The position numbers and the translations under genes are program-made. Source: UBA1361 sp041656375 (GTDB taxonomy: Bacteria; Bacillota_I; Bacilli_A; RFN20; CAG-826). Taken from it: a stretch of DNA of 64,000 bases. Position 1 is the stretch's first letter, and every line of letters starts with the position of its first letter. The DNA lies in assembly GCA_964410505.1 (NCBI GenBank), contig CAYPGR010000001.1, positions 242,326 to 306,325 on the forward strand. Reading direction: 5' to 3'. A model generated the notes under the pieces. That model had not been told where the DNA came from. It saw nothing but the letters and a program-made list of their open reading frames with translations, and did no database searches. Below, one piece after another: positions 1 through 8,725 of the stretch.

Positions 1-222
1 GCCGCGAATGGTTTCTTTCAGCTTGTCGCCGCTCGCTATGAAAGACGACCGCTAATTATTACATCAAATTTACCACTTTCTAAATGGGGCGATGTCTTTG
101 GTGATTATACAATCGCTAACGCTATTATTGATCGCCTTGTTCATCATTCTCACATTATCAAAATAACCGGGCAATCCTACCGCATCAAAGGTAAACTCCA
201 ATTTGAAAATGACGAGGACTAG
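1..222 (+). CDS. istB: IstB-like IS21 helper ATPase, C-terminal fragment
   Basis: The window opens inside this gene, so only the last 73 codons are visible. The frame contains RYERRPLIITSN, then KWGDVFGD, then DRLVHHSHIIKI followed by SYR. This is the typical C-terminal end of IstB, the AAA+ helper of IS21-family transposition, which selects target DNA and hands it to the DDE transposase IstA. The Walker motifs would lie to the left and cannot be checked. The stop codon sits inside a perfect 20-bp palindrome. I could not place the right terminal repeat of the element between 231 and 326. Identification rests on remembered family sequence. Confidence 0.85.
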   Translation, partial: AANGFFQLVAARYERRPLIITSNLPLSKWGDVFGDYTIANAIIDRLVHHSHIIKITGQSYRIKGKLQFENDED

Positions 223-230
223 TCCTCGTC
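211..230. repeat. Perfect 20-bp palindrome over the istB stop
   Basis: Bases 211-230 read the same on both strands (9-bp arms GACGAGGAC around central TA). The TAG stop of istB lies in the middle. As RNA it could form a hairpin and may end istB transcription, but only a short T-poor tract follows. It could also be a protein-binding site at the IS end. Confidence 0.6.
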
Positions 231-326
231 ATTTACCTACATTTTCAACCGCTATAAACCAACATAAATTTATTGACAATTACAGAATAAAACGATACTA
301 GGTTTTGTCATTTGATTATAATTTGA

Positions 327-2399
327 CTAATTACTACTTTTTTTCCGTGAAGAGGGCTTGAAAACAAGGATAAGTAAATTCGATAATAATATTAATCCAG
401 AGTGAATATTACTAAATGTATTTTTTTTAAACATACCGGGCAACAAAATGGTAAGAAGTAGATAAATAAGCACCGGTAGAACCGATACTATTAGCCACAT
501 TATGATGGCTGTATTCTTCTTATTGAATTTTTTATACTGATAAAGATTTTTTAGTACGATAAAAAAGTAAAATGCAGAAAAGATAATTAAGATGACTTTT
601 TGTATAATTTGTGCGTAGTCCATAGCAATAGTGAGACAAATTACTGATAGGGTATTAAATATTGAAAAGAATATTAAGTCAATGAGAAAGTGGTTTGATT
701 TATTCTTTCTTGGCGAGACTGGATTTGAAATTATCCTTGAAGGCCAAAATATTGTCTGAAGAAAAACAAAAAATTGTTTTCTTATAGAACTGAAAATAGT
801 TGAAAATAATGAGGTATAGGTTTGTTTCAAATCTAAAATAATTACTTTGTAATGCGATCTTCTAAGTAGATAATTAAGAAACTTCAGGTGGTTAATATTT
901 GATGTATTTGCATTGCGGACAACGATGGGAGTATCCATTTTATCTTTCCAATCCCGAGTTCTAAAAACAAAAGTATGGTCGAGAGAAATAGATAATACTT
1001 CACCGAGATTATAAAAAGCTTGAGGGGCCGAAATACTATTTTCTTGAGTAAGTGAATAAGAAAACGCAATTCCTTTTATTGATAAATAGGGGACTTTATC
1101 GGCCATAACATCCATTTCGTTTGAATTATATAATGTGATATTTCTATACATTAAACAATGATAGAGTTCATGTCTAAGAGAAATGGACATATTATCTTGT
1201 GATTGGTATGACATCGCTAAAACCAATATTAAATATTGTTCTTTGAATGGTAAAGATGTTAGAGTTAAATGAAAAAGAATTGAACCTATAATGAGCCCAA
1301 GAAATAAAGGCCATTTTTGATGGTTATTTTTCCTAATTTGTATTATTGGTAAGATAAATAGAGCAAGAAAGAAGAGTAATGAAATTAGGCCTTGTCTTGA
1401 TGCGATTTCTAGAAATCCGTTATGAGCAACCATTTGATTTGATGAATAATTGAAAAGAGAGAGTTGATTACCTAATAAGGGACTAGTAAAAAGTAGAATA
1501 AATGATTCTAGCGCGGCTCCAATTCGATTGCTTGTAGAGGCATCAGCTGTACTTTCCCCGTAAAATATTACTTTAATTAAGTCAAGCATGCGTTCTTTTA
1601 TTGGAACCAGAATTGACAAATTCATTATCAATAAAACTGCAATTACCAGCATAATCAATCCAATGGTTATAACTAATTTTCTACGATTTTTAAAAACGAA
1701 AAGTATTACAATGATACTCACAATAATTAGGTTAAGAAGACCTGCTCTCGAACCTGTAGAAAGTAATGCCAAAACAGAGAATAATAACGGAACAACAAAA
1801 AAGAATTTCTTTTTTAACAAATTATATAGAAATAGGGTGGATGCGATTAATAAAGTCGCTGCTACATCATTTTGGTTTCCAAAGAATGAACCTAAGCGCC
1901 TATCGAAATTTAAATGTAGTAAATCAGATGCATAGTAAATGGTAAAGCAGATAACATATGAAATTAATCCAAAAACCATTGCAGAATAAAAAGTATTCCT
2001 CATCTTCTCAGAATCAATAAGAATCAAATATAATGGAATCATATTAATTATATTTAGAATAAAGGATTTTTCACTTTTAATGGATTTGTTTAGTAACGCC
2101 ACAAAAATAAACCATGTTGCCGAAATAAACAAGAGAGCAAGAAAATTGGTTAGGGTAATCTTAGAGTAAAAGATTAAATAAACTGCAATTAATATATTGG
2201 TCGCAATCAACAAAAATTTTAGTATTAGATTCAAGGGGAAGATTCTTGTAAAACCCATTGTCAGAAAAATTGAAAGAAACAGTGAGATTGTAAGAAAGTT
2301 AAATAAAAGGGTTTCAAAGCGATTGGAACTCATAATAAAGTGGTCTTTTCTAATTTTGGCACCACTCTTTTTCATGAAAATATATATCCTAGTTAACAT
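327..2399 (-). CDS. Wzy/O-antigen-ligase-like membrane protein with long C-terminal extension
   Basis: A 690-residue polytopic protein. The first ~415 residues carry about ten hydrophobic helices with the signatures RLGSFFGNQND and LLSTGSRAGLL, which resemble Wzy/WaaL O-antigen polymerase-ligases that join glycan repeat units outside the membrane. Residues ~425-565 are a soluble stretch I do not recognise, followed by about four more helices and a basic tail. The family is usually ~400-450 residues, so the extension is unusual. I chose ATG 2399 because GAGGG lies just before it and it overlaps the upstream gene's stop by 11 bases; an earlier start at 2429 exists. Role as surface-glycan polymerase is inferred from sequence and context. 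Confidence 0.7.
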   Translation of the reverse strand: MLTRIYIFMKKSGAKIRKDHFIMSSNRFETLLFNFLTISLFLSIFLTMGFTRIFPLNLILKFLLIATNILIAVYLIFYSKITLTNFLALLFISATWFIFVALLNKSIKSEKSFILNIINMIPLYLILIDSEKMRNTFYSAMVFGLISYVICFTIYYASDLLHLNFDRRLGSFFGNQNDVAATLLIASTLFLYNLLKKKFFFVVPLLFSVLALLSTGSRAGLLNLIIVSIIVILFVFKNRRKLVITIGLIMLVIAVLLIMNLSILVPIKERMLDLIKVIFYGESTADASTSNRIGAALESFILLFTSPLLGNQLSLFNYSSNQMVAHNGFLEIASRQGLISLLFFLALFILPIIQIRKNNHQKWPLFLGLIIGSILFHLTLTSLPFKEQYLILVLAMSYQSQDNMSISLRHELYHCLMYRNITLYNSNEMDVMADKVPYLSIKGIAFSYSLTQENSISAPQAFYNLGEVLSISLDHTFVFRTRDWKDKMDTPIVVRNANTSNINHLKFLNYLLRRSHYKVIILDLKQTYTSLFSTIFSSIRKQFFVFLQTIFWPSRIISNPVSPRKNKSNHFLIDLIFFSIFNTLSVICLTIAMDYAQIIQKVILIIFSAFYFFIVLKNLYQYKKFNKKNTAIIMWLIVSVLPVLIYLLLTILLPGMFKKNTFSNIHSGLILLSNLLILVFKPSSRKKSSN

Positions 2400-3534
2400 T
2401 AAACCCTCTTCTATAATAAGAATTGGCAATTAAGATACATGTAATAGAAATAAAAAGAAATAAAGAAAATGCACCGTAATATACATTGCTTAACTCATAA
2501 ATGAATAAGATATTCAGCCATACTTTGCCTATTAATAGGATTAATTGGTAAATAAAGATACTTAAGATAATAATTAATCCAAGCCCTCGTTTTTGAATTT
2601 TTAACTTATTGGATGAAACTACAATAAAGAAAAGTGTCAAAAATGCAAGCACAGTATAGATTGTTAGCGTCAAGTAGTCTACCTTATCTTCTATTAAATC
2701 ACCAAATATCTGAGACAAAAAGGCATTTTCCCCTTGTTGGTCAAAGAAAGAAACCTGATAATCACCCAATTTGGAAATCTTTCTCATTTCATTTCTAATA
2801 CGCAAACTATTATTAATGAAGTCGAAATTGACATCACTCTCAAGTTCCGACCTCATACTAGCGGTAGGAACGATTATATTATATAAACCATGAAAATAAT
2901 TTAAAGCTGTGGAAATAGGCTCTGCCTCTTCAACATAAAATATATTAGAAACATATCCCTGATAAGTTTTATCACCAAATTCTAGAGAAATTTTGAATTT
3001 CGTATTTTTGAAATAACTCAAATCTTCTGAAATAGTATTCAAATCCAGCAATTCTAGTGCGATAGTGCTGTCTAATTGAATCGTGAAATCAAAACCAGAA
3101 TCAATGAAACGGGAGTCTATATCTTGGAATTCTTGACGAACCCGAAAACTTTCAAAGTAAGGATTTCCAATGTCATAACGGAGAGGATTATAGAGTATGC
3201 TGCTAAGAATTTCATAATTAGCTCCGGAGTTCGCTGACAAATTAATTTTGAAATTATTAGCTTCCTTGAGTTTATAGTAAATTACAGACTTATTAGATCT
3301 CGACGTGTTTTCACGAACAAATGAAGAAAGAGAATCTATATGAAAATCGCCATTTGATTGGATTACTGAGTGGACAAATGGAATTTTATAATCGTTCATT
3401 ATCGCAGTTTGTTTATAATATGTTAGTTTAGATTCAATCAATAAGTTTGGCTTCGAAAAAAATAGTAAAGAAAAGAACAATTGAAAAATAACCAAGGGAA
3501 ATGTTAATAATAAGTATTTATTTTTAAATGACAT
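2389..3534 (-). CDS. Membrane protein with large extracytoplasmic domain, unknown function
   Basis: A 381-residue protein that I do not recognise. It has one hydrophobic helix near residues 8-28, then about 260 mostly polar residues predicted outside the membrane, then three helices packed in the last ~95 residues. The layout recalls regulators of chain length or export in glycan loci, but no Wzz coiled-coil signature was seen. It is translationally coupled to the downstream Wzy-like gene by an 11-base overlap. The start codon follows a strong promoter by only a few bases and has no Shine-Dalgarno sequence. A role in glycan assembly is inferred only from position. Confidence 0.75.
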   Translation of the reverse strand: MSFKNKYLLLTFPLVIFQLFFSLLFFSKPNLLIESKLTYYKQTAIMNDYKIPFVHSVIQSNGDFHIDSLSSFVRENTSRSNKSVIYYKLKEANNFKINLSANSGANYEILSSILYNPLRYDIGNPYFESFRVRQEFQDIDSRFIDSGFDFTIQLDSTIALELLDLNTISEDLSYFKNTKFKISLEFGDKTYQGYVSNIFYVEEAEPISTALNYFHGLYNIIVPTASMRSELESDVNFDFINNSLRIRNEMRKISKLGDYQVSFFDQQGENAFLSQIFGDLIEDKVDYLTLTIYTVLAFLTLFFIVVSSNKLKIQKRGLGLIIILSIFIYQLILLIGKVWLNILFIYELSNVYYGAFSLFLFISITCILIANSYYRRGFNVN

Positions 3535-3540
3535 ATATAA

Positions 3541-3569
3541 ATATTATATATGAGTAACCATAATGTCAA
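3541..3569 (-). promoter_or_regulatory. Strong promoter abutting the start of the 381-residue membrane protein gene
   Basis: On the minus strand there is a perfect TTGACA (3569-3564), followed after 15 bases by TATAAT (3548-3543) or after 17 bases by TAATAT (3546-3541). The ATG at 3534 is only 6-8 bases beyond the -10 box, so transcription should begin at or next to the start codon. No ribosome-binding site fits in between. Confidence 0.65.
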
Positions 3570-3585
3570 GGGTTGGTAAGTTGAA

Positions 3586-3624
3586 GTTATTCATTTTTAC
3601 TAAACAATAGAAAAAATGAATAAC
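3586..3624. repeat. 13-bp perfect inverted repeat between two glycan genes
   Basis: GTTATTCATTTTT (3586-3598) and its exact complement (3612-3624) are separated by 13 bases. It lies just after the stop of the glycosyltransferase gene at 3650 and before the promoter of the next gene, so a bidirectional terminator is likely, although no long T-run follows the stem on the minus strand. Flanking GTTGAA/TTCAAC copies extend the symmetry imperfectly. Confidence 0.55.
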
Positions 3625-3649
3625 TTAATCTTCAATTTCAACTATTCAA

Positions 3650-4765
3650 TCATCTTTGTTGCTTGATTATAAGTAAATCCGCGTAAAGTGTAGAATATTG
3701 TCTGGCTGTATTGACTATGTCAAAATTAGATGAAAGTAGCAAATTGTTCTTAGATATAGTTTTTACTATAGTTTGATCAACTAGTGATGTCTCCATTAAT
3801 GAGGCCAAGAAAGTGTAATCATTTGGGTCGATGAGAAATCCATTTATATTCGGTTTAATCAAATTGACAGTGCCCCCTTTTTCGGTTGCAATAACCATTA
3901 ACCCTGCGGCCATTGCTTCTAACACTGATAAGGGATTACCCTCAGTCAGAGAGGGCAGTAGGAACACTTTATGCATTTTTAAAAGTTCAAAAATGTCTTT
4001 GCGTTGACCGAGCATTGATATATAGCCACCTAAGTCATTACTCTCAATGGCATTTTTAACATTCTCAAACGTTGGTCCTATACCCACTAATGTAATCTTA
4101 AACTTATAGCCTTTATCTTTTAGTATTTTCGCTGCATTCACAATGGCGATTTGGTTCTTTAAGGGTATAAAGGAGGCTACATTTATGAAATCAAATTTTC
4201 TTTTGGAAATACTAGGTACACTTCCTAAGTCCGCTAAAGAAATGCCATTATAAATTAGAGGAATTGGAGTTGATAGATTGAAAAAAGATCTAGTACTATC
4301 ATTTACAGAATCGCTTATTGCAACTGGTGTAACAATTTTTCTTTTGTACCAACCGCTAATTACTCTTATTAACATACTATTTTTTTTCATGACTGGATTA
4401 TTTTGATTCTTAATGTAAGTCGAATGAATTGTTTCTACAAATACAGGGTTTTTCATCTTTTGAATTCTTCCGAAAAAAAAGGTAGAATGATAATTAAGAT
4501 GACAATGAACAATATCAGGGTTAATTCTTGATATTAATTTACGTAATCGAATACTTGTCCTGATATCAACCCCTCTTTTTTTATTTAGATAGATAACATG
4601 AAGATTATTTGATTTTATGTAATCGTCAAAAAAGCCTTCCACTTTGTAGAATGTAATGATTGTAACGGAATTACCCAATTTTTGAAGTTCGACCGATAAT
4701 TCAAAAACAAATTTTTCTGCACCCCCAATTGTTTTTATATAGGGAATAATCTGAACAATTCTCAT
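3650..4765 (-). CDS. GT4-family glycosyltransferase
   Basis: A 371-residue GT-B glycosyltransferase. The N-terminal Rossmann half begins MRIVQIIPYIKTIGGAEK with the nucleotide-sugar GT4 GGAE motif, and the C-terminal half has the family signature PSLTEGNPLSVLEAMAAG (the E-x7-E region). It should add a sugar to a lipid-linked repeat unit at the inner membrane face; donor and acceptor cannot be told from sequence. The gene ends in front of the 3586-3624 inverted repeat and starts 122 bases from the divergent broken acetyltransferase gene, so it is probably a separate transcription unit. Confidence 0.88.
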   Translation of the reverse strand: MRIVQIIPYIKTIGGAEKFVFELSVELQKLGNSVTIITFYKVEGFFDDYIKSNNLHVIYLNKKRGVDIRTSIRLRKLISRINPDIVHCHLNYHSTFFFGRIQKMKNPVFVETIHSTYIKNQNNPVMKKNSMLIRVISGWYKRKIVTPVAISDSVNDSTRSFFNLSTPIPLIYNGISLADLGSVPSISKRKFDFINVASFIPLKNQIAIVNAAKILKDKGYKFKITLVGIGPTFENVKNAIESNDLGGYISMLGQRKDIFELLKMHKVFLLPSLTEGNPLSVLEAMAAGLMVIATEKGGTVNLIKPNINGFLIDPNDYTFLASLMETSLVDQTIVKTISKNNLLLSSNFDIVNTARQYSTLYADLLIIKQQR

Positions 4766-4887
4766 ATAAAGATCCTTTTATGTTTTTCGCTTGGTTATAC
4801 TAATTAGTATATCACTTATTAATGGTTGTCAGTAAACTTCTCATGTTATGATTAATATGAAAATAACTTAATTAACAGGAAGGTTTT

Positions 4888-5397
4888 ATGAAATACATTT
4901 ATAAACTAATATTGCTTATAAAAAGATTTGTCTACCGCTACATAATTATGCCCTTTAGATTAGCCGCCTTTAAAAAACATGGGAAGAATGTAAGAATTGG
5001 ACGAAATGGCCTATATACTTACGGGAATATTGTATTAGGGAACAACATTAATCTTGGACAAGATTGTTATTTAATTGCCGCATTAGCTCCAATTATTATT
5101 GGAGACGATGTGATGTTTGGCCCTCGAGTTTCAGTTTTCACTGGGGATCATAGATATGACATAACATCAAAGCCAATGATAAATGTCACTAATGAAGAAA
5201 AATAACCAGAAAATGACAAGCCGGTAATTTTTAAAGGTGATAATTGGGTAGGAACTGGTGCTATTATATTAAAGGGTGTAACAGTTGGCAAGGGAGCTAT
5301 AATTTCGGCGGGCGCTGTTGTAGTTCGTGATGTTCCACCATATTCCATAGTTGGTGGAGTGCCAGCAAAAGTTCTAAAGGGCAGATTTGATAAGTAA
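4888..5397 (+). pseudogene. Left-handed beta-helix acetyltransferase interrupted by one stop
   Basis: The frame 4888-5397 encodes a 170-codon hexapeptide-repeat acyltransferase (WbbJ/maltose-acetyltransferase type). The first part ends VFTGDHRYD...NEEK; after a TAA at 5203-5205 the same frame continues with hexapeptide repeats (NWVGTGAIILKGVTVGKGA) and the usual end SIVGGVPAKVLKG. Only the one codon is wrong, where relatives usually have a sense codon before PEND, so this is a recent nonsense mutation or a sequencing error. If real, the glycan loses one O- or N-acetylation. It is the only plus-strand gene within the minus-strand half of the locus. SD AGGAAGG precedes the ATG. Confidence 0.85.
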
Positions 5398-5407
5398 CTG
5401 GCAGCCC

Positions 5408-6487
5408 TTAATCAGTTTCATATATACTGATGATTTTTTTAATTACTATAGAGTCAATATAGCAAGATTTTACTTTTGAAAGATTCTTCATTGAACTATT
5501 ACTTCGGAATACTGAATCTTCGATTAATTTAATTGCAGATATTAATAAGTCGGAATTCTTTGGTTCAATAACGTATCCACCGACTTTATTCTCGACCATT
5601 TCTGCATTAGCACCAACGTCTGAACAAACGATAGGTAGTCCGCGAGCCATAGCTTCTAACAACGCAATCGAAAATCCCTCGCTATGTGACGGAAAAAGAA
5701 ACATATCAGACTCATCAAGATATTTGAATATAACATCTCTTGAGGCATAATTGATCAAATTAATATTACTAGGATAAGACATACCAATATAAGATGGATC
5801 CACTTGCCCTATCAATGTAAATTTTTTGTCGGGAAAAGATTTTGCAACTTGAATAATTTCTTCGAATCCTTTGGCTTTTCTCACGAATCCTACATATATT
5901 ATATTTTTAAGTGGATCATTGATTTTTTTCTCATCTTTCCTAATTTCTGATTCACTTATAAAATTCGGAATTTTTATCACGGTCGTTTTAGGGTTAGTAG
6001 CACAAATGAAATTTTTCGATTTTTCGTTCAAAGCTATCACAACATCGCTAATATTCAGTATCTTTTTAAAATAGAATAATGTTACCTTGCTTTTATTGGC
6101 GTGTAGATGAACATTACAATGGAAGTGTGATATTATTTTAATATTCTTTTTGTGAATTTTTCTTAAGGTAAGGTAGTCACGAATGATTCCATATTTTCCA
6201 CAAGCGGTATGAAGATGTGCATAATCAAACGATTTAGTTTTGAGGTTTAGGTCAGTTTGCTGCTTAATATAAATTGCCCGCTTATATTCATCGTATAATT
6301 TCGAGAAAAAAGGCCTATTTTTTGATCTATCACCGATAATTGACATATCTACGATAGAAAAGGTGATGTTTTTTGAAAAATCCGAGTGAATAAAATCAAA
6401 AATCCACCTTGCAATACCTCCAGGAAGTGGTGTTTTCTGGTTTTCTTTATATGGGCCAAGCACTAAAACATTCTTTGATTTCAGAAT
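5408..6487 (-). CDS. GT4-family glycosyltransferase with probable ATT start
   Basis: A GT-B glycosyltransferase (about 359 residues) with the N-terminal strand NVLVLGPY, the glycine-rich LPGGIARW segment, and the GT4 C-terminal signature FPSHSEGFSIALLEAMARG. The first conventional start, GTG 6463, would cut the first beta strand in half. Reading back, the frame is open to an ATT at 6487 placed directly after the TGA of the upstream epimerase gene, with GGAGG seven bases upstream at ideal spacing. I therefore propose ATT (or the following CTG, 6484) as start. It is the last gene of the capE-F-G operon. Acceptor and sugar are unknown. Confidence 0.82.
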   Translation of the reverse strand: MLKSKNVLVLGPYKENQKTPLPGGIARWIFDFIHSDFSKNITFSIVDMSIIGDRSKNRPFFSKLYDEYKRAIYIKQQTDLNLKTKSFDYAHLHTACGKYGIIRDYLTLRKIHKKNIKIISHFHCNVHLHANKSKVTLFYFKKILNISDVVIALNEKSKNFICATNPKTTVIKIPNFISESEIRKDEKKINDPLKNIIYVGFVRKAKGFEEIIQVAKSFPDKKFTLIGQVDPSYIGMSYPSNINLINYASRDVIFKYLDESDMFLFPSHSEGFSIALLEAMARGLPIVCSDVGANAEMVENKVGGYVIEPKNSDLLISAIKLIEDSVFRSNSSMKNLSKVKSCYIDSIVIKKIISIYETD

Positions 6488-7606
6488 TCATTTCCTCCAA
6501 ATCGTAATATCAACAACATTTGTTAAACTTTGTACTAACCTCACAACTTTTGTTGACACATTTAGACTTTGATAATCCTTATTCAAAATCACTGGTTCGC
6601 GTTTTAAGGTTATTGCAAGATCGATTGCATTTATAATGTCTCTAGTTGTTATTCCGCCAATTACAACGGAACCCGCGTCAAGTGCTTCTGGTCTTTCGGT
6701 CGATGTTCTAATCAATACACCTGTGAAGTTCAGCATGGCACTTTCTTCGCTCAAAGTTCCAGAGTCACTAAGGACACAGAAAGATTCCTGTTGAAGCTTA
6801 TTGTAATCAAAGAATCCAAGCGGTTTCAACTGTTGGACGAGAGGATGGAATTTAAAGTTCCGTTTTTCTATCCATTTTTTGCTACGTGGGTGGACTGAAT
6901 AGATGATGGGTAATTGATACTTCTCTGCGACATCATTTATGGCATTCATTAGATTGTAAAAATTATGTTCTAGGTCAATATTTTCTTCTCGGTGACTTGA
7001 TACAAGAATATACTTTCCTTTTTCCAAATTAAGTTTAGATAGAATTTGGCTATTATTTATCTTTTCTTTGTACATATCAAGGACTTCTGCCATAGGAGAA
7101 CCAGTCACAAAGATAGTTTTAGGGTCTATTCCTTCACCAATTAGGTATAGGCGACTGTTTTCAGTGTAGGGTAAGTTTATATCGGCGATACTATCAACCA
7201 CGCGGCGGTTAATCATTTCGCTAACATTCCAGTCCCAGCAACGATTACCTGCTTCCATGTGGAAGATGGGAGTTTTTAGGCGTTTGGCACTAATGGCGGA
7301 TAGGGCACTATTTGTGTCTCCGAGAATTAAAACGGCATCGGGTTTTTCCTTGGCAATAATCTCATAGGATTTAGCAATAATATTGCCCATTGTTTCACCA
7401 AGATCCTTACCGGCCGCACTTAGGAAGTAATCGGGTTTACGAAGTTCTAATTCATTAAAGAATATTTCATTCAGTTCATAGTCATAATTTTGTCCGGTGT
7501 GAACGAGAATATGATCAAACACTTGGTCAGCCTTCTTTATGACTGCGGAAAGGCGAATAATTTCTGGCCTAGTCCCAAGAATTGTCATTAATTTTAATTT
7601 AGCCAT
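6488..7606 (-). CDS. capG: UDP-GlcNAc 2-epimerase family, FnlC/CapG type (UDP-L-FucNAc synthesis)
   Basis: A 372-residue WecB-fold epimerase. Seen are LGTRPEIIRL at the N-terminus, HTGQNYDYELN, HMEAGNRCWD and the C-terminal SDSGTLSEESAML. The NRC/NEMINRRVVD variant and its place after the two other enzymes match FnlC/WbjD/CapG, which converts UDP-N-acetyl-L-pneumosamine to UDP-N-acetyl-L-fucosamine. The start lies behind GAGGAGG formed by the last codons of the upstream gene; its own final codons in turn give the ribosome-binding site for the glycosyltransferase downstream. Plain UDP-GlcNAc 2-epimerase is the less likely alternative because of context. Confidence 0.9.
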   Translation of the reverse strand: MAKLKLMTILGTRPEIIRLSAVIKKADQVFDHILVHTGQNYDYELNEIFFNELELRKPDYFLSAAGKDLGETMGNIIAKSYEIIAKEKPDAVLILGDTNSALSAISAKRLKTPIFHMEAGNRCWDWNVSEMINRRVVDSIADINLPYTENSRLYLIGEGIDPKTIFVTGSPMAEVLDMYKEKINNSQILSKLNLEKGKYILVSSHREENIDLEHNFYNLMNAINDVAEKYQLPIIYSVHPRSKKWIEKRNFKFHPLVQQLKPLGFFDYNKLQQESFCVLSDSGTLSEESAMLNFTGVLIRTSTERPEALDAGSVVIGGITTRDIINAIDLAITLKREPVILNKDYQSLNVSTKVVRLVQSLTNVVDITIWRK

Positions 7607-7608
7607 AC

Positions 7609-8718
7609 TTATACCTCCTCAAAGATGGTGTCGGGTTTATCTTTATCAAATTTTTCATTTGCCCACATCACAGTCACTAGGTCAGTAGTTCCTAGATTTT
7701 CAATATTATGGGTATAGCCTGGCGGGATATCGACAACTTGTAGTTCATCTCCATTTACGAAGTATTCAATGACTTCAGTTGAATCGACTTGGCGGAATCG
7801 AATAACCCCAGTACCACTGACAACAAGAAACTTTTCGGTTTTTGAATGGTGCCAGTGATTTCCTTTTACGATTCCTGGTTTAGAGATATTAATTGATACT
7901 TGTCCACGGTCTTCTGTCTTCAAAAATTCAGTAAATGAACCACGTTGATCAACATTCACCTTTAAATCATAAATAAACCTATTTTGTGGGAGATAACTAA
8001 GATAATTGGAATATAGTTTTTTCACAAAAGGATCATCAAGTTGTGGAATACTCAAGTTTGCTCTTGATTCTTTAAATGAATAGAGGAGTTCAGCGATTTT
8101 TCCTAGCTTAATCTTATGGACGGGTTTTACGTATGCGAATTTATCAACCATCGTTTCTTTCCCATGCAATGCATTAATGAGTTCATTGACGACATCGTCA
8201 ATATAGATCAGTTGCACCTCAACATTGGGGTCATTTATTGTGATTGGGAGGTCGTTAGCGATGTTATGTGAAAAAGTCGCGACTGCGCTATTGTAATTTG
8301 GTCTTGCCCATTTTCCGAAGACATTTTCAAAACGATAAACAAGTACTTTTGAGCCCGTTTCTTTGCTATACTCGAACATTAAATCTTCACCCGCTTTTTT
8401 GCTAATGCCATACGGGTTATTGAGTTCAGCTTGTATGGATGAGGCAATCATGATGGGGCAGGTGTTTTTATATTGTTTTAACTTTGATATTAGAATTGAA
8501 GTAAAACCAAAGTTTCCTTCCAAGAATTCTCTTTCATCTTTGGGTCGATTGACACCTGCTAGGTGAAAGACAAAGTCACATTCTTTTGTGTAACGTTCTA
8601 AATCTTCTGGGGATGATTCAAGATCGAATGGAAAAATAGTGTAATCATTACTTTCATTTAATCTCTTTATCAGGTTTTTTCCTATAAAACCATTTGCGCC
8701 TGTGATTAATATGTTCAT
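7609..8718 (-). CDS. capF: Bifunctional epimerase/reductase, FnlB/CapF type
   Basis: A 369-residue protein with an N-terminal short-chain dehydrogenase domain (MNILITGANGFIGKNL, NAD-binding; YGISKKAGE with the catalytic Tyr and Lys) and a C-terminal cupin domain from about residue 245 (GNHWHHSKTEKFLVVSG, metal-binding histidines). This two-domain architecture is characteristic of CapF/WbjC, which epimerises and reduces the product of CapE on the way to UDP-L-FucNAc. It sits between capE- and capG-like genes with two bases to the next start, so the three are co-translated. Confidence 0.92.
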   Translation of the reverse strand: MNILITGANGFIGKNLIKRLNESNDYTIFPFDLESSPEDLERYTKECDFVFHLAGVNRPKDEREFLEGNFGFTSILISKLKQYKNTCPIMIASSIQAELNNPYGISKKAGEDLMFEYSKETGSKVLVYRFENVFGKWARPNYNSAVATFSHNIANDLPITINDPNVEVQLIYIDDVVNELINALHGKETMVDKFAYVKPVHKIKLGKIAELLYSFKESRANLSIPQLDDPFVKKLYSNYLSYLPQNRFIYDLKVNVDQRGSFTEFLKTEDRGQVSINISKPGIVKGNHWHHSKTEKFLVVSGTGVIRFRQVDSTEVIEYFVNGDELQVVDIPPGYTHNIENLGTTDLVTVMWANEKFDKDKPDTIFEEV

Positions 8719-8725
8719 GATTTAC

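Noticed and set aside
1588..1935. Plus-strand reading frame of 115 codons
   Set aside because: It lies antisense within the Wzy-like membrane protein gene and has no ribosome site or recognisable motif.
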